Shown here in pieces: positions 16,083-26,362 of a DNA stretch of 64,000 nt; within the stretch, counting starts at the first letter, position 1; every line of letters starts with the position of its first letter. The translations under genes were made by a program, and so were the position numbers. Source of the stretch: Rhodoblastus sp. (GTDB taxonomy: Bacteria > Pseudomonadota > Alphaproteobacteria > Rhizobiales > Beijerinckiaceae); assembly GCF_019449565.1 (NCBI RefSeq), contig NZ_JAGRPM010000083.1, positions 32,890-96,889 of the forward strand, in the 5' to 3' direction. The notes under the pieces are model-generated. The model saw only the letters and a list, made by a program, of their open reading frames with translations, was not told the DNA's origin and made no database searches.

Positions 16083-16586
16083 TCAGTTTTTCGCCGCCGT
16101 CTTGCGCCGCAGCGCTTCCACGACGAGGGGCGGCGCGAAAGCCGTTACGTCGCCGCCCATCAGGGCGATCTGACGCACCAAAGTGGCCGTTATATGCCGC
16201 ACATTGAGCCCGGCGGGAAGAAAAACCGTCTGCACCTCCGGGGCCATGACCCCGTTCATGCCGGCCATGGACATTTCATAATCGAGATCGGAGCCGTCGC
16301 GCAGGCCGCGCACGATCATCCCGGCGCCCGCCTCGCGCGCCGCATCCACCGCGAGCCCTGAAAAGGTGACGACCGACAATTCGCAATTCCGCGCCGCCGC
16401 ATCGGCCGAGCAGACCTGCTCGATCATCTCCGCCCGCTCCTGCGCCGAGAAAAGCGGCGCCTTGCCGGGATGAACCCCGATGGCCACGACCAATCGGTCG
16501 CAAAGCCCCGAGGCTGCGCGGATCACATCGACATGGCCATTGGTGACGGGATCGAAGGAGCCCGTATAGAGCGCGACGCGTTGCAT
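16083..16586 (-). CDS. coaD: Phosphopantetheine adenylyltransferase
   Basis: Fourth step of coenzyme A synthesis: transfers AMP from ATP to 4'-phosphopantetheine to make dephospho-CoA. The nucleotidyltransferase signature YTGSFDPVTNGHVDVI is near the N-terminus (T-N-G-H is the active-site HxGH variant), and the substrate/ATP-binding region has I-V-R-G-L-R-D-G-S-D-L-D-Y-E and a late N-V-R-H-I-T-A-T-L-V-R. At 167 aa it has the usual size. First gene of an operon with two cyclophilins, an order common in Hyphomicrobiales. Confidence 0.96.
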   Translation of the reverse strand: MQRVALYTGSFDPVTNGHVDVIRAASGLCDRLVVAIGVHPGKAPLFSAQERAEMIEQVCSADAAARNCELSVVTFSGLAVDAAREAGAGMIVRGLRDGSDLDYEMSMAGMNGVMAPEVQTVFLPAGLNVRHITATLVRQIALMGGDVTAFAPPLVVEALRRKTAAKN

Positions 16587-16708
16587 GAAGCATTGCTACA
16601 GAAAGCCGTGGATTCGCGCAACTTTCGCGGAGCCGGAGGCAGAGGCCCCCGCACAAAATTGAGCATTACCCTCGCATGCCCCGCCGCTTGACCCTTCGTG
16701 GCCGCTTG

Positions 16709-16725
16709 ATGTTATATTATAACAT
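16709..16725 (+). promoter_or_regulatory. Zur-type operator upstream of the TonB receptor
   Basis: A perfect palindrome ATGTTATA-T-TATAACAT, eight bases each side of one central base, matches the TGTTATAnTATAACA consensus known for proteobacterial Zur boxes. A further half-site-like ATAACAT overlaps to the right. It ends 36 bases before the preferred ATG (16762), where it could cover the promoter, and stands out as A+T-rich in a G+C-rich neighbourhood. Confidence 0.82.
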
Positions 16726-16761
16726 AACATACAATCCTGGGATCGAGCGTGGGGAATGACG

Positions 16762-18927
16762 ATGCGTCCGTATCATGTGTTCATATTGGGCTGCGTGGCG
16801 GCGCTCCCCGCCGGCGGCGTCGCCCGAGCCGAACAGGCGACCGCCCTTCCCGACATTGACGTCACCGCCTCGCGGCCCGAGCAGACTCCGGCAGCGGAGT
16901 CGCGCCCTCTCGCCGAGAAGACGCAAGCGCTCGATGATGCGCGCGCCAATATCCTGCCGCCATTGGGCGTGAGCGCCTATAGCATTGGCGCCGCCGCGAT
17001 CGCCCAATCGCCGCAGGGCGACAACGCGCCGCTCAACCAGGTTCTGCTTCAGGCGCCGGGCGTATCGCAGGATTCGGCGGCAAGCGGCCTGTTTCACGTC
17101 CGCAATGAACACGCCAATGCGCAATATCGCGTCAACGGCGTCATGCTGCCCGAAGGCGTGTCGGGATTCGGCGTCCTCCTCGACACCCAGTTCGTAGGCG
17201 GCGTCTCGCTCCTGACCGGAGCCCTGCCGGCGCAATTTGGACTCCATACCTCGGGAATCATTGATGTCGTCAGCAAGAACGGCGCCTTCGACGGCGGCGG
17301 CTCGATCGGCGTCTATGGCGGCAGCCACGGAACGATCACGCCCAGTTTTGAATATGGCGGGACTTCGGGGCAGACGCAGTATTTCGTCACAGGCAGTTTC
17401 TTGCAGAGCAATCTCGGCATCGAAAACACGACGCCTGCCCTCAACGCCATTCACGACCGCAATCAGTTGAGCAAGTTCTTCGGCTATGTCTCGACCATTC
17501 TCGACGATGGCTCGCGGCTGAGCTTCCTGACGGGCAGCGCCGTAGGGACCTATCAGATCCCGGCGACGCCCGGTCAGACGACCTTTCCGGGCGTCGCCAC
17601 GCTGATGCCGTTCTCCGCCTCTTATCCATCCTCGGCCGTGGCGGAAAACCAGTATGAGGCCAGCCTGTACAATGTTCTGGCCTGGCAGAAATCCATGGGC
17701 GCGCTGGATTTCCAGGTGGCCTATTTCTCGCGCTACAGCGCCTTGCAATTCTCGCCGGATGCTTACGGCGATCTGCTGTACAATGGCGTCGCCTCAGACG
17801 TCCTGCGCGAAAGCTTCCTGAATGGCGTCAACGCCGACGCCGCATATCGCTATAACGAAGCGCATACGATCCGTGGCGGCATTTCCGCCAGCGGCGAGGA
17901 GACTTATTCCCGCAATGCGTCGCTCGTCTTCGCGACCGACGCCGACGGCAATCCCTATGGATCGCCTTTCGCCGCGCCAGTCGACAAAAGCGCGAAATTC
18001 GGCTGGCTGCTTGGGGCCTATATCCAGGACGAGTGGAAAATCAGCCGGCAACTGACGCTCAACGCCGGCATCCGCTTTGACCAGATGTATCAATATGTCG
18101 ACGCCAATCAGTTCAGCCCGCGCATCAGCTTGACTTATGCGCCGCTCGACGGGACGAGCATCCACGCCGGCTTCGCGCGCTATTTCACGCCGCCATCGCA
18201 GGCCCTGAGCGCGCCGGTCAATCTCGGCCTCTTCGCCAACACCACCGCGGCGCCAGCCAATACCGAGTCCGGTTCTGTCCTGCCCGAGCGCGGGAGTTAC
18301 GTCGATGTGGGAATAGACCAGAAGGTTCTTCCAGGCCTTACGCTTGGCGTTGACGGTTATCTCAAATGGGCGAGGGACCTGCTCGACGATGGCCAGTTCG
18401 GCCAGGCTTTGGTCCTCACCGCCTTCAATTACGCCAAGGGCTACAATCAGGGCCTCGAATTCAAATTCAATTACGAGCAAGGCGACTTCCGCGCCTATGG
18501 CAATCTCGCACTGGCGAAACAAATGGCGACCAATGTCGTTTCAAACCAATATCTCTTCGATCCCGACGAACTCGCCTTCATCTCGACCCACAATGTCTAC
18601 ACCGATCATTCGCAGAAGCTCACTGCGTCGGCAGGCGCGTCCTATCTCTGGAACGGCCTGCGATTCAGCGCCGACATGATCTACGGCAGCGGACTGCGTG
18701 CGGGCTTCGCCAACACCACGACAGTGGCGCCCTATGTGCAATTCAACGCCGGCGTCATGGATGAGCTGAAATTCGCGCCAAACATGAAGCCGCTGACGCT
18801 GCGCTTCGATGTCGTCAATCTTTTCGACACGATCTATCAGATACGCGACGGCAGCGGCATCGGCGTCTTTGCGCCCCAATACGGGCCCCGGCGCGGCTTT
18901 TTCATCGGCATTTCACAAAAAATCTGA
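16762..18927 (+). CDS. TonB-dependent outer-membrane receptor, probably Zur-controlled
   Basis: Energised outer-membrane transporter: signal peptide (MRPYHVFILGCVAALPAGGV), a TonB-box-like PDIDVTAS at about 30-37, a plug domain with N-Q-V-L-L-Q-A-P-G-V and V-N-G-V-M-L-P-E-G, and a 22-strand-type barrel ending in the aromatic/hydrophobic GFFIGISQKI. Start 16762 is chosen because GGGGA lies seven bases upstream; ATG 16756 abuts it. Length (721 aa) is normal. The Zur-type palindrome immediately upstream suggests uptake of zinc or a zinc chelate under zinc starvation. There is no His-rich plug loop like that of Neisseria ZnuD, so the ligand remains inferred from regulation only. Confidence 0.88.
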   Translation: MRPYHVFILGCVAALPAGGVARAEQATALPDIDVTASRPEQTPAAESRPLAEKTQALDDARANILPPLGVSAYSIGAAAIAQSPQGDNAPLNQVLLQAPGVSQDSAASGLFHVRNEHANAQYRVNGVMLPEGVSGFGVLLDTQFVGGVSLLTGALPAQFGLHTSGIIDVVSKNGAFDGGGSIGVYGGSHGTITPSFEYGGTSGQTQYFVTGSFLQSNLGIENTTPALNAIHDRNQLSKFFGYVSTILDDGSRLSFLTGSAVGTYQIPATPGQTTFPGVATLMPFSASYPSSAVAENQYEASLYNVLAWQKSMGALDFQVAYFSRYSALQFSPDAYGDLLYNGVASDVLRESFLNGVNADAAYRYNEAHTIRGGISASGEETYSRNASLVFATDADGNPYGSPFAAPVDKSAKFGWLLGAYIQDEWKISRQLTLNAGIRFDQMYQYVDANQFSPRISLTYAPLDGTSIHAGFARYFTPPSQALSAPVNLGLFANTTAAPANTESGSVLPERGSYVDVGIDQKVLPGLTLGVDGYLKWARDLLDDGQFGQALVLTAFNYAKGYNQGLEFKFNYEQGDFRAYGNLALAKQMATNVVSNQYLFDPDELAFISTHNVYTDHSQKLTASAGASYLWNGLRFSADMIYGSGLRAGFANTTTVAPYVQFNAGVMDELKFAPNMKPLTLRFDVVNLFDTIYQIRDGSGIGVFAPQYGPRRGFFIGISQKI

Positions 18928-18943
18928 GCTGCGAAAAATGATG

Positions 18944-18973
18944 CGCCTCCGTGACGCGAGCGTCGCGGAGGCG
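18944..18973. terminator. Hairpin between TonB receptor gene and ntrC
   Basis: An 8-bp stem CGCCTCCG/CGGAGGCG (18944-18951 with 18966-18973) with an inner GACG/CGTC pair lies between two convergent genes. It lacks a T-run, so it is a possible intrinsic terminator or mRNA 3' stabiliser only. Confidence 0.5.
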
Positions 18974-19022
18974 TTGCGGCATCATCGCGCGCAGGCCGCC
19001 TCGGTCCGGACGGAAGCGCCCC

Positions 19023-20510
<1,488 letters not shown>

Positions 20511-20590
20511 TCAGTAACCTCCAAAACCTTCCTTGGTCCCGCCGCGCAAAACCCGCCCCCGGCGTCCGCAGGCGGAAAGGCCGAACCTGC

Positions 20591-21748
20591 TCAAGTGTCG
20601 CGGCGGGAATATACAGGCATCAAAATCCGGAAGAGCGTTTTTCGCGGAAGGGATTCGCATTCTATGACGCCGCCATGGTCGCCAATGATCTTTGCTACCA
20701 ATGCAAGTCCGAGGCCAGAACCTGAAGCTTTGGTGGTGACGAAGGGATCGAACAGATGGGGCATCAGATCTTCCGGCACGCCGGGACCATTGTCGCGCAC
20801 GCAGAATTCGAGCGGCAGGCTGACCGGAGACGCCCGGCCCGGCGCGCGAATCCGCACGCCCGGGCGATAGGCCGTCGTCAGCTCGATCTCGCCTTCAAGC
20901 GCATCGTCGCCGATAGCCTCGGCCGCGTTCTTCACGAGGTTCAAAAAGACCTGGACCAGCTGGTCGCGGTTGGCGAGCACGGGCGGCAGAGAAGGGTCGT
21001 AATTCTCGACGAAACGGATGCGCCGGGCGAAGCCCGCCTGCGCGATGCGGCGAACATGCTCCAGCACTTCATGGATATTCACAGCGCCGCGCTCAACCGG
21101 GCGGCCATCGGAAAAGGCCTCCATGCGATCGACCAGGGCCACGATGCGGTCGGTTTCGTCGCAGATCAGGCGGCAAAGCGCGCGATCCTCGTCGCCAACC
21201 GCCGTATCGAGCAGTTGCGCCGCGCCGCGAATGCCTGAGAGCGGATTCTTGATCTCATGTGCCAGCATGGCGCCCATGGCCGAGAGCGAGCGCGCCGCGC
21301 TGCGATGGGTCAGCTGGCGGTCCATCTTGTCCGCGATGGTGCGCTCCTGCAGCATGATGACGACGCCGTCGTCGAGATTGGGCAAGGGCGCGATATAGAT
21401 ATCGACATAACGTTCGGCGCCGATCTTCGGGGTGCCGAGATCGACGCGATATTCATTGATCGGCGCGCGGCGCTGTCGGACCATTTCGACCGAGGAAAGC
21501 AAGGGCGAACCGAAAGGCAGCAGGTCCTGAAACTTGGTGCGCCGCAAGGCGTTGCGGGACGTATCAAAAAATAGCTCGGCCGCCGGATTGACGTCGCGGA
21601 TCGAGCCGTCCCCGGCCACGGACAGCAGCGGATGCGGCAGGGCGTTGATCAATTGCGACGATGGACAGTCGGCGAGATCCGAACCTGCCAATTCATCAAT
21701 CAACAAATCCAACTCGCTGCCTTTTTTATGAGCATGTTTGGTTTTCAT
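20591..21748 (-). CDS. ntrB: Nitrogen regulation sensor kinase NtrB
   Basis: Soluble histidine kinase/phosphatase that sets NtrC phosphorylation in response to PII. N-terminal PAS domain (about 30-135), dimerisation/phospho-acceptor box L-A-H164-E-I-K-N-P-L-S-G-I, and an ATPase domain with NLVKNAAEA, D-N-G-P-G-V-P and G-S-G-L-G-L-A. No membrane segments. ATG 21748 is used because it follows GGAGG and overlaps the dusB stop as ATGA; the frame is open to 21772. 385 aa, as usual for the family. Confidence 0.95.
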   Translation of the reverse strand: MKTKHAHKKGSELDLLIDELAGSDLADCPSSQLINALPHPLLSVAGDGSIRDVNPAAELFFDTSRNALRRTKFQDLLPFGSPLLSSVEMVRQRRAPINEYRVDLGTPKIGAERYVDIYIAPLPNLDDGVVIMLQERTIADKMDRQLTHRSAARSLSAMGAMLAHEIKNPLSGIRGAAQLLDTAVGDEDRALCRLICDETDRIVALVDRMEAFSDGRPVERGAVNIHEVLEHVRRIAQAGFARRIRFVENYDPSLPPVLANRDQLVQVFLNLVKNAAEAIGDDALEGEIELTTAYRPGVRIRAPGRASPVSLPLEFCVRDNGPGVPEDLMPHLFDPFVTTKASGSGLGLALVAKIIGDHGGVIECESLPRKTLFRILMPVYSRRDT

Positions 21749-22818
21749 GCCGCCTCCGCTTCGGACTTGCATTGATAGAGACGGGCGAGAAGGTCGAAGA
21801 CCTCGTCCGCATCCTCACTTTCAACAAGCCGCCGACGCGACGGCGAATCCAGCCCGCCGCCAGCCCGCGCCGCGACATCGGCATAGGCCGCGAGATGTTT
21901 GCGGGCGTGACGCAGGCCCTGAGCCGGACCGAGCAGATCGAGCAGGCAAGCCAGATGCTCCCGCGCGGCCTCGCGGCGCTCCAGCCAGGACGGGCCGGGC
22001 CGCTCGTAGCCATTGCGCAAAAAATAGGCAGTGTCGCCGACAATCCACGGCTGGCCCAGCGCGGCGCGGCCGATCATGGCCGCCTTCGCGCCCGATTGCG
22101 TCAGCATCGCGCGGGCGTCGCGCGGCGAGCGGCAATCGCCATTGGCCACCACAGGAATGTTCACGGCCTCACAAACCGGGCGGATCGCCTCCCAATCGGC
22201 CTCGCCGCGATAGAATTGCTGGCGTGTGCGGCCATGGACGACCACCATCGCGGCGCCCTCAGCCTCGGCGCGGCGCGCGAGCTCCGGCGCATTGCGCGAA
22301 TCGTCATCCCAGCCGAGCCGCATCTTGACGCTGACGGGAACCTTGACCGCGCCGGTCACAGCCGCGATCAGCCGCGCGGCATGGTCGAGATCGCGCATCA
22401 GCGCCGAGCCCGCGGCGCCGCCAACCACGCGCTTCGCCGGGCAGCCCATATTGATGTCGATGAGATCGGCCCCGGCGCCCTCGACGAGACGCGCCGTCTC
22501 CGCCATGCTGTCCGGCTCGCAGCCGGCGATCTGAACCGCATGGGGCGAGACGCCATCGCCAAGCGCGCGCAGCGCGCTTTCACGTCCGCCTTTGCCGCCT
22601 TGGCCGCTGGCGCTTTGCGCGAAATCGCCGCTCGCCACCATTTCGGAAAAGGCCAGCCCCGCGCCGAAGCGCCTCGCGATGCGGCGCATGGCGAGATCGG
22701 TCACGCCGGCCATTGGCGCGAGAAAAGCCGGCTCGACCACGAGGGCGCCGACCCGGACAGGCTCGATCGTGGCGCCTGAAGCGAGCAGGCTGCCTAGCTG
22801 TTGAGCAAACTTATTCAT
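21745..22818 (-). CDS. dusB: tRNA-dihydrouridine synthase DusB (NifR3)
   Basis: FMN-dependent enzyme reducing uridines to dihydrouridine in the tRNA D-loop. TIM-barrel start A-P-M-A-G-V-T-D, catalytic cysteine C126 in I-N-M-G-C-P-A-K-R, and the V-V-H-G-R-T-R and N-G-D segments are all present in 357 residues. It heads the ntrBC operon, where the gene was first named nifR3; the linkage is conserved but does not imply nitrogen fixation genes. Divergent from ispDF, with the shared promoter region in 22819-22925. Confidence 0.95.
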   Translation of the reverse strand: MNKFAQQLGSLLASGATIEPVRVGALVVEPAFLAPMAGVTDLAMRRIARRFGAGLAFSEMVASGDFAQSASGQGGKGGRESALRALGDGVSPHAVQIAGCEPDSMAETARLVEGAGADLIDINMGCPAKRVVGGAAGSALMRDLDHAARLIAAVTGAVKVPVSVKMRLGWDDDSRNAPELARRAEAEGAAMVVVHGRTRQQFYRGEADWEAIRPVCEAVNIPVVANGDCRSPRDARAMLTQSGAKAAMIGRAALGQPWIVGDTAYFLRNGYERPGPSWLERREAAREHLACLLDLLGPAQGLRHARKHLAAYADVAARAGGGLDSPSRRRLVESEDADEVFDLLARLYQCKSEAEAA

Positions 22819-22925
22819 GCCTGCATTTTAGACAGATTTTTTGCCTTCGCAACGCAAAAGCGATGGCAAATTGACCTTTGCGCGGATTCGGGCGACATGT
22901 CGCAACGAAGAAAAGGCGGGAGTAA

Positions 22926-24143
22926 ATGGCCGGGAACAGCGGGACTTTCGGCGCCGGCGACGCGATCTTCCTGGTCGTCGCGGCGGGACGGGGAGCGCGC
23001 GCGGGCGCGGGCGGACCGAAGCAATATCGCACGCTGGCCGGGCGCCAGGTCCTGACCCGCACGCTTGAAGCCCTGCTCAATGGCGCGCCAGAGGCCAGGG
23101 CGCTGGTGACGATTCATCCCGACGATCTCGACCTCTATCAGGCCGCCGTCGCGCCGCTGCCGGACAGCCTGCGGGCGCGGTTGCTCGACCCGGTCTTCGG
23201 CGGGGCCACCCGGCAGGACAGCGTCTGCAACGGCCTGGAAGCCATTGCGGCGCTCGGCGCCGCTGACGACGCGCCGGTGCTGATTCATGACGCCGCCCGG
23301 CCCTTCGTCGCGCCCGGGCTGATCACGCGCGCACTCGACGCCGCGCGTGAGCGGGGCGCCGCGGTTCCTGGCCTCGCCGTCATCGACACCATCAAGAAGG
23401 TCGCGGAGGACGAGCGCATCGTAGCGACGCCGGAGCGCGCGACGCTTCGGGCGGTTCAAACCCCTCAGGCCTTCCAATTCGGGCTCATCCTCGCCGCCCA
23501 CCGCGCCATTCGCGCCGACGGCTGCCGCGAACTCACCGACGACGCCGCCGTCGCGGAATGGGCCGGCCATTGCGTCTTCGTCTTTCCCGGCGAAGCCGAA
23601 AATTTCAAGCTCACGACAGCCGAGGACTTTTTGCGCGCGGAGAACAGAATGCTCAATGATCTTCCTGACATCCGCACGGGTCAGGGTTTCGACGTCCACG
23701 CCTTCGGCGAGGGCGACCATGTCTGGCTCGGCGGCGTGCAGGTGCCGCATGACCACGGATTGGTCGGCCATTCGGACGCCGACGTGCTGTTGCACGCCAT
23801 CACCGACGCCGTGCTCGGCGCCATCGCCGATGGCGATATCGGCGCGCATTTCCCGCCGAGCGATCCGCAATGGCGCGGCGCGGCGTCTGACCGTTTCCTG
23901 CGCCACGCCGTGGAGCGCGTCGCCGCACGCGGCGGCCGCGTCGCCCATATCGACGCCACCTTGATCTGCGAACGCCCCAAGGTCGGCCCGCACCGCGACG
24001 CCATCCGCGCCAGAATCGCCGAAATCATGGACCTGCCGCTCGACCGCGTGGCGGTGAAGGCGACGACCTCGGAACGCCTCGGCTTTACCGGGCGCCAGGA
24101 GGGAATCGCCGCGCTCGCGATGGCGACGGTTCGACTGCCGTGA
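22926..24143 (+). CDS. ispDF: Bifunctional IspD/IspF of the MEP isoprenoid pathway
   Basis: Fused enzyme for two steps of isoprenoid precursor synthesis: CTP-dependent formation of CDP-methylerythritol (IspD, about 1-240) and cyclisation to methylerythritol cyclodiphosphate (IspF, about 247-405). IspD shows the nucleotide loop V-V-A-A-G-R-G-A-R-A-G and K32-Q-Y, and H-D-A-A-R-P-F-V. IspF shows the metal ligands in G-F-D-V-H-A-F and G-H-S-D-A-D-V-L-L-H, then G-D-I-G-A-H-F-P-P. The fusion is typical of alphaproteobacteria and some epsilonproteobacteria. IspE lies elsewhere, as usual. A short palindromic repeat separates it from the next gene. Confidence 0.96.
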   Translation: MAGNSGTFGAGDAIFLVVAAGRGARAGAGGPKQYRTLAGRQVLTRTLEALLNGAPEARALVTIHPDDLDLYQAAVAPLPDSLRARLLDPVFGGATRQDSVCNGLEAIAALGAADDAPVLIHDAARPFVAPGLITRALDAARERGAAVPGLAVIDTIKKVAEDERIVATPERATLRAVQTPQAFQFGLILAAHRAIRADGCRELTDDAAVAEWAGHCVFVFPGEAENFKLTTAEDFLRAENRMLNDLPDIRTGQGFDVHAFGEGDHVWLGGVQVPHDHGLVGHSDADVLLHAITDAVLGAIADGDIGAHFPPSDPQWRGAASDRFLRHAVERVAARGGRVAHIDATLICERPKVGPHRDAIRARIAEIMDLPLDRVAVKATTSERLGFTGRQEGIAALAMATVRLP

Positions 24144-24198
24144 ACGCATGACGCCATTGTCGCGCAAATTCGCGAGACAATGGCTAGGAGCGAATGCC

Positions 24199-24235
24199 AT
24201 AGGGCGTCGAAAGACGCCCGTCGGGCGACGGGCTA
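24199..24235 (+). repeat. Dispersed palindromic repeat, copy A
   Basis: A 37-bp element made of two adjacent small hairpins: AGGGCGT-cgaaag-ACGCCC followed by GCCCGTC-ggg-CGACGGGC, starting ATAGGG and ending GGGCTA. Two further copies in the opposite orientation occur at 41018-41055 and 41079-41117. It is intergenic between ispDF and the pncC gene. Confidence 0.8.
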
Positions 24236-24304
24236 CCGGCCGAGCTGATGCGAGGACTTCGTTGCTCGCGATTTTTCGGGAGCAACAAATAAAATGGAGG
24301 TCAG

Positions 24305-24823
24305 ATGCGCGACGAGATCCTCATCCTGGCGCGGCGCGTGCTCGACGCCTGTTTCGCGCGCAAACTCAAGATCGCGCTCGCGGAATCCTGCACGGGCGGC
24401 CTGATCGCCGGCGCGCTGACGGAGATCGCCGGGTCGTCCGATGTGTTCGAGCGCGGCTTCGTCACCTATAGCAACGAGGCCAAGCAGGACCTGCTCGACG
24501 TGCCGGCAGGGCTAATCGCAGCACACGGCGCCGTCTCGGCGGAGGTCGCCGAGGCCATGGCGCTCGGCGCGCTGGCGCATTCGCGCGCCCAGCTCGCGCT
24601 CTCGGTGACGGGGATCGCCGGGCCGGGCGGCGGCTCGGCGGAGAAACCCGTCGGGCTCGTGCATTTCGGTCTCGCCCAAAGCGAGCGGCCAACCCTGCTC
24701 CAGCGCAAACACTTCACCGACGGGCGCGCCAAAGAGCTTTCGCGCAACGAAATCCGCCGCCACGCGGTGCTCACCGGGCTGCAAATGCTGCTCGAAGCCG
24801 CCGCGCCGCAATTGCGCGCCTGA
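24305..24823 (+). CDS. pncC: CinA C-terminal domain protein, NMN amidohydrolase (PncC)
   Basis: 172-aa stand-alone CinA-C/PncC domain that deamidates nicotinamide mononucleotide to nicotinic acid mononucleotide in NAD recycling. The catalytic serine region is A-E-S28-C-T-G-G, followed by the family's V-T-Y-S-N-E-A-K and G-I-A-G-P-G-G-G-S-A-E-K-P-V-G. It has no N-terminal MoCF domain, so it is not the full competence-damage protein. GGAGG sits before the ATG. Probably co-transcribed with matB, which starts 18 bases after it. Confidence 0.9.
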   Translation: MRDEILILARRVLDACFARKLKIALAESCTGGLIAGALTEIAGSSDVFERGFVTYSNEAKQDLLDVPAGLIAAHGAVSAEVAEAMALGALAHSRAQLALSVTGIAGPGGGSAEKPVGLVHFGLAQSERPTLLQRKHFTDGRAKELSRNEIRRHAVLTGLQMLLEAAAPQLRA

Positions 24824-24841
24824 GCCGAATTGGAGGCAGAC

Positions 24842-26362
24842 TTGTCCAATCATCTGTTCGATCTGATCGCGTCGAGAATTTCCGATCCCGAGAAAATCTT
24901 CATCCAGTCGCTCGACGGCGCATCGATTTCCTATCGCCAGATGCTGTCGGCCAGCGCGCGCTACGCTCATGCGCTGGTTGCGCTCGGCGTCGTGCCTGGC
25001 GACCGCGTCGCGATTCAGATGGAGAAATCCCCGGCCTTCCTGTTCATCTATCTCGCCTGCCTGCGGGCGGGCGCAGTCTTTCTGCCGCTCAACACCGCCT
25101 ATACGCCGCATGAAGTCGGCTATTTTCTCTCCGACGCCCAGCCGAAGCTCATCGTCTGCGACCCGGAGAGCGCGGATTCGCTGAAGGATTCGGCTACAAA
25201 GGCCGATGTCCGGATCGTGGTTCATGGATACGGGCAGGATGGCGAACTCTATGATCTCGCGGCCGCCAGCCCGCCGGATTTCGTCAATGTCGCGCGCGGC
25301 GCGGGGGATCTCGCCGCCATCCTCTACACGTCCGGCACGACCGGGCGCTCCAAGGGCGCGATGCTTTCGCATGACAATCTCGCCTCCAACGCCCTGACGC
25401 TCGTCGACTATTGGCGTTTCACGGCGAAGGACGTGCTGATCCACGCCCTGCCCGTCTATCACACCCACGGCCTGTTCGTGGCGACCAACACCATCCTGCT
25501 CTGCGGCGGCTCGATGATCTTCATGCCGAAATTTTCAGGCCCGCAGATTCTCGAAGCCATGAGCGCGCGGCCCGGGCGACTGCGCGGCACCGTGCTCATG
25601 GGCGTGCCGACCTTCTACACTCGCCTGCTCGACGAGCCGGGCCTGACCGCCGAAGTCTGCGCTTCGATGCGGCTGTTCATTTCAGGCTCGGCGCCGCTGC
25701 TTGCGGAAACCCATCGCGCCTTTTCCGCGCGCACCGGCCACGCCATTCTCGAACGCTATGGCATGACCGAGACCAACATGAACACGTCGAACCCCTATGA
25801 CGGCGCGCGCGTCGCGGGCACGGTGGGCTTCCCCCTGCCTGGCGTGTCGCTGCGGGTGGCCGATCCCGAAACCGGCGCGGCGCTGCCCAAAGGCGAAATC
25901 GGCATGATTGAAGTGAAGGGACCGAATGTCTTCATCGGCTATTGGTTGATGCCGGAAAAGACTGCGAGCGAATTCCGTCCCGACGGCTTTTTCATCACCG
26001 GCGACCTCGGCCTGATCGACGACGACGGCTATGTGCGCATCCTCGGACGCGGCAAGGACCTCATCATCAGCGGCGGGCTCAACATCTATCCCAAGGAAGT
26101 CGAGTGCGAGATCGACTCCCTGCCCGGCGTGGCCGAGAGCGCGGTGATCGGCCTGCCGGACCCGGATTTCGGCGAAGCCGTCGCGGCCGTCGTGGTGCGC
26201 GAAAAAGGCGCGACCATCGACGAAACGGCGATCCGCGCGGCGCTTCAGAACCGACTCGCCAAATTCAAATGGCCCAAGTCCGTTTACTTCGTCGAGGAAC
26301 TGCCCCGCAACGCCATGGGCAAGGTGCAGAAGAATATTCTGCGCGCGAATTACGGCGGCTAG
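24842..26362 (+). CDS. matB: Malonyl-CoA synthetase (MatB-like)
   Basis: ANL-superfamily adenylating enzyme, predicted to join malonate and CoA using ATP. It has the P-loop-like Y-T-S-G-T-T-G-R-S-K-G-A, the A5 motif E-R-Y-G-M-T-E-T-N-M-N-T-S-N-P-Y that is characteristic of MatB, T-G-D-L-G, and the catalytic lysine motif N-A-M-G-K-V-Q-K near the end. A TTG at 24842, five bases after GGAGG, is the likely start (506 aa). matA/matC partners are not adjacent. In bacteria lacking malonate use the enzyme may detoxify malonate or supply malonyl-CoA. Stop codons of this gene and the convergent YkgJ gene overlap by four bases. Confidence 0.87.
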   Translation: MSNHLFDLIASRISDPEKIFIQSLDGASISYRQMLSASARYAHALVALGVVPGDRVAIQMEKSPAFLFIYLACLRAGAVFLPLNTAYTPHEVGYFLSDAQPKLIVCDPESADSLKDSATKADVRIVVHGYGQDGELYDLAAASPPDFVNVARGAGDLAAILYTSGTTGRSKGAMLSHDNLASNALTLVDYWRFTAKDVLIHALPVYHTHGLFVATNTILLCGGSMIFMPKFSGPQILEAMSARPGRLRGTVLMGVPTFYTRLLDEPGLTAEVCASMRLFISGSAPLLAETHRAFSARTGHAILERYGMTETNMNTSNPYDGARVAGTVGFPLPGVSLRVADPETGAALPKGEIGMIEVKGPNVFIGYWLMPEKTASEFRPDGFFITGDLGLIDDDGYVRILGRGKDLIISGGLNIYPKEVECEIDSLPGVAESAVIGLPDPDFGEAVAAVVVREKGATIDETAIRAALQNRLAKFKWPKSVYFVEELPRNAMGKVQKNILRANYGG

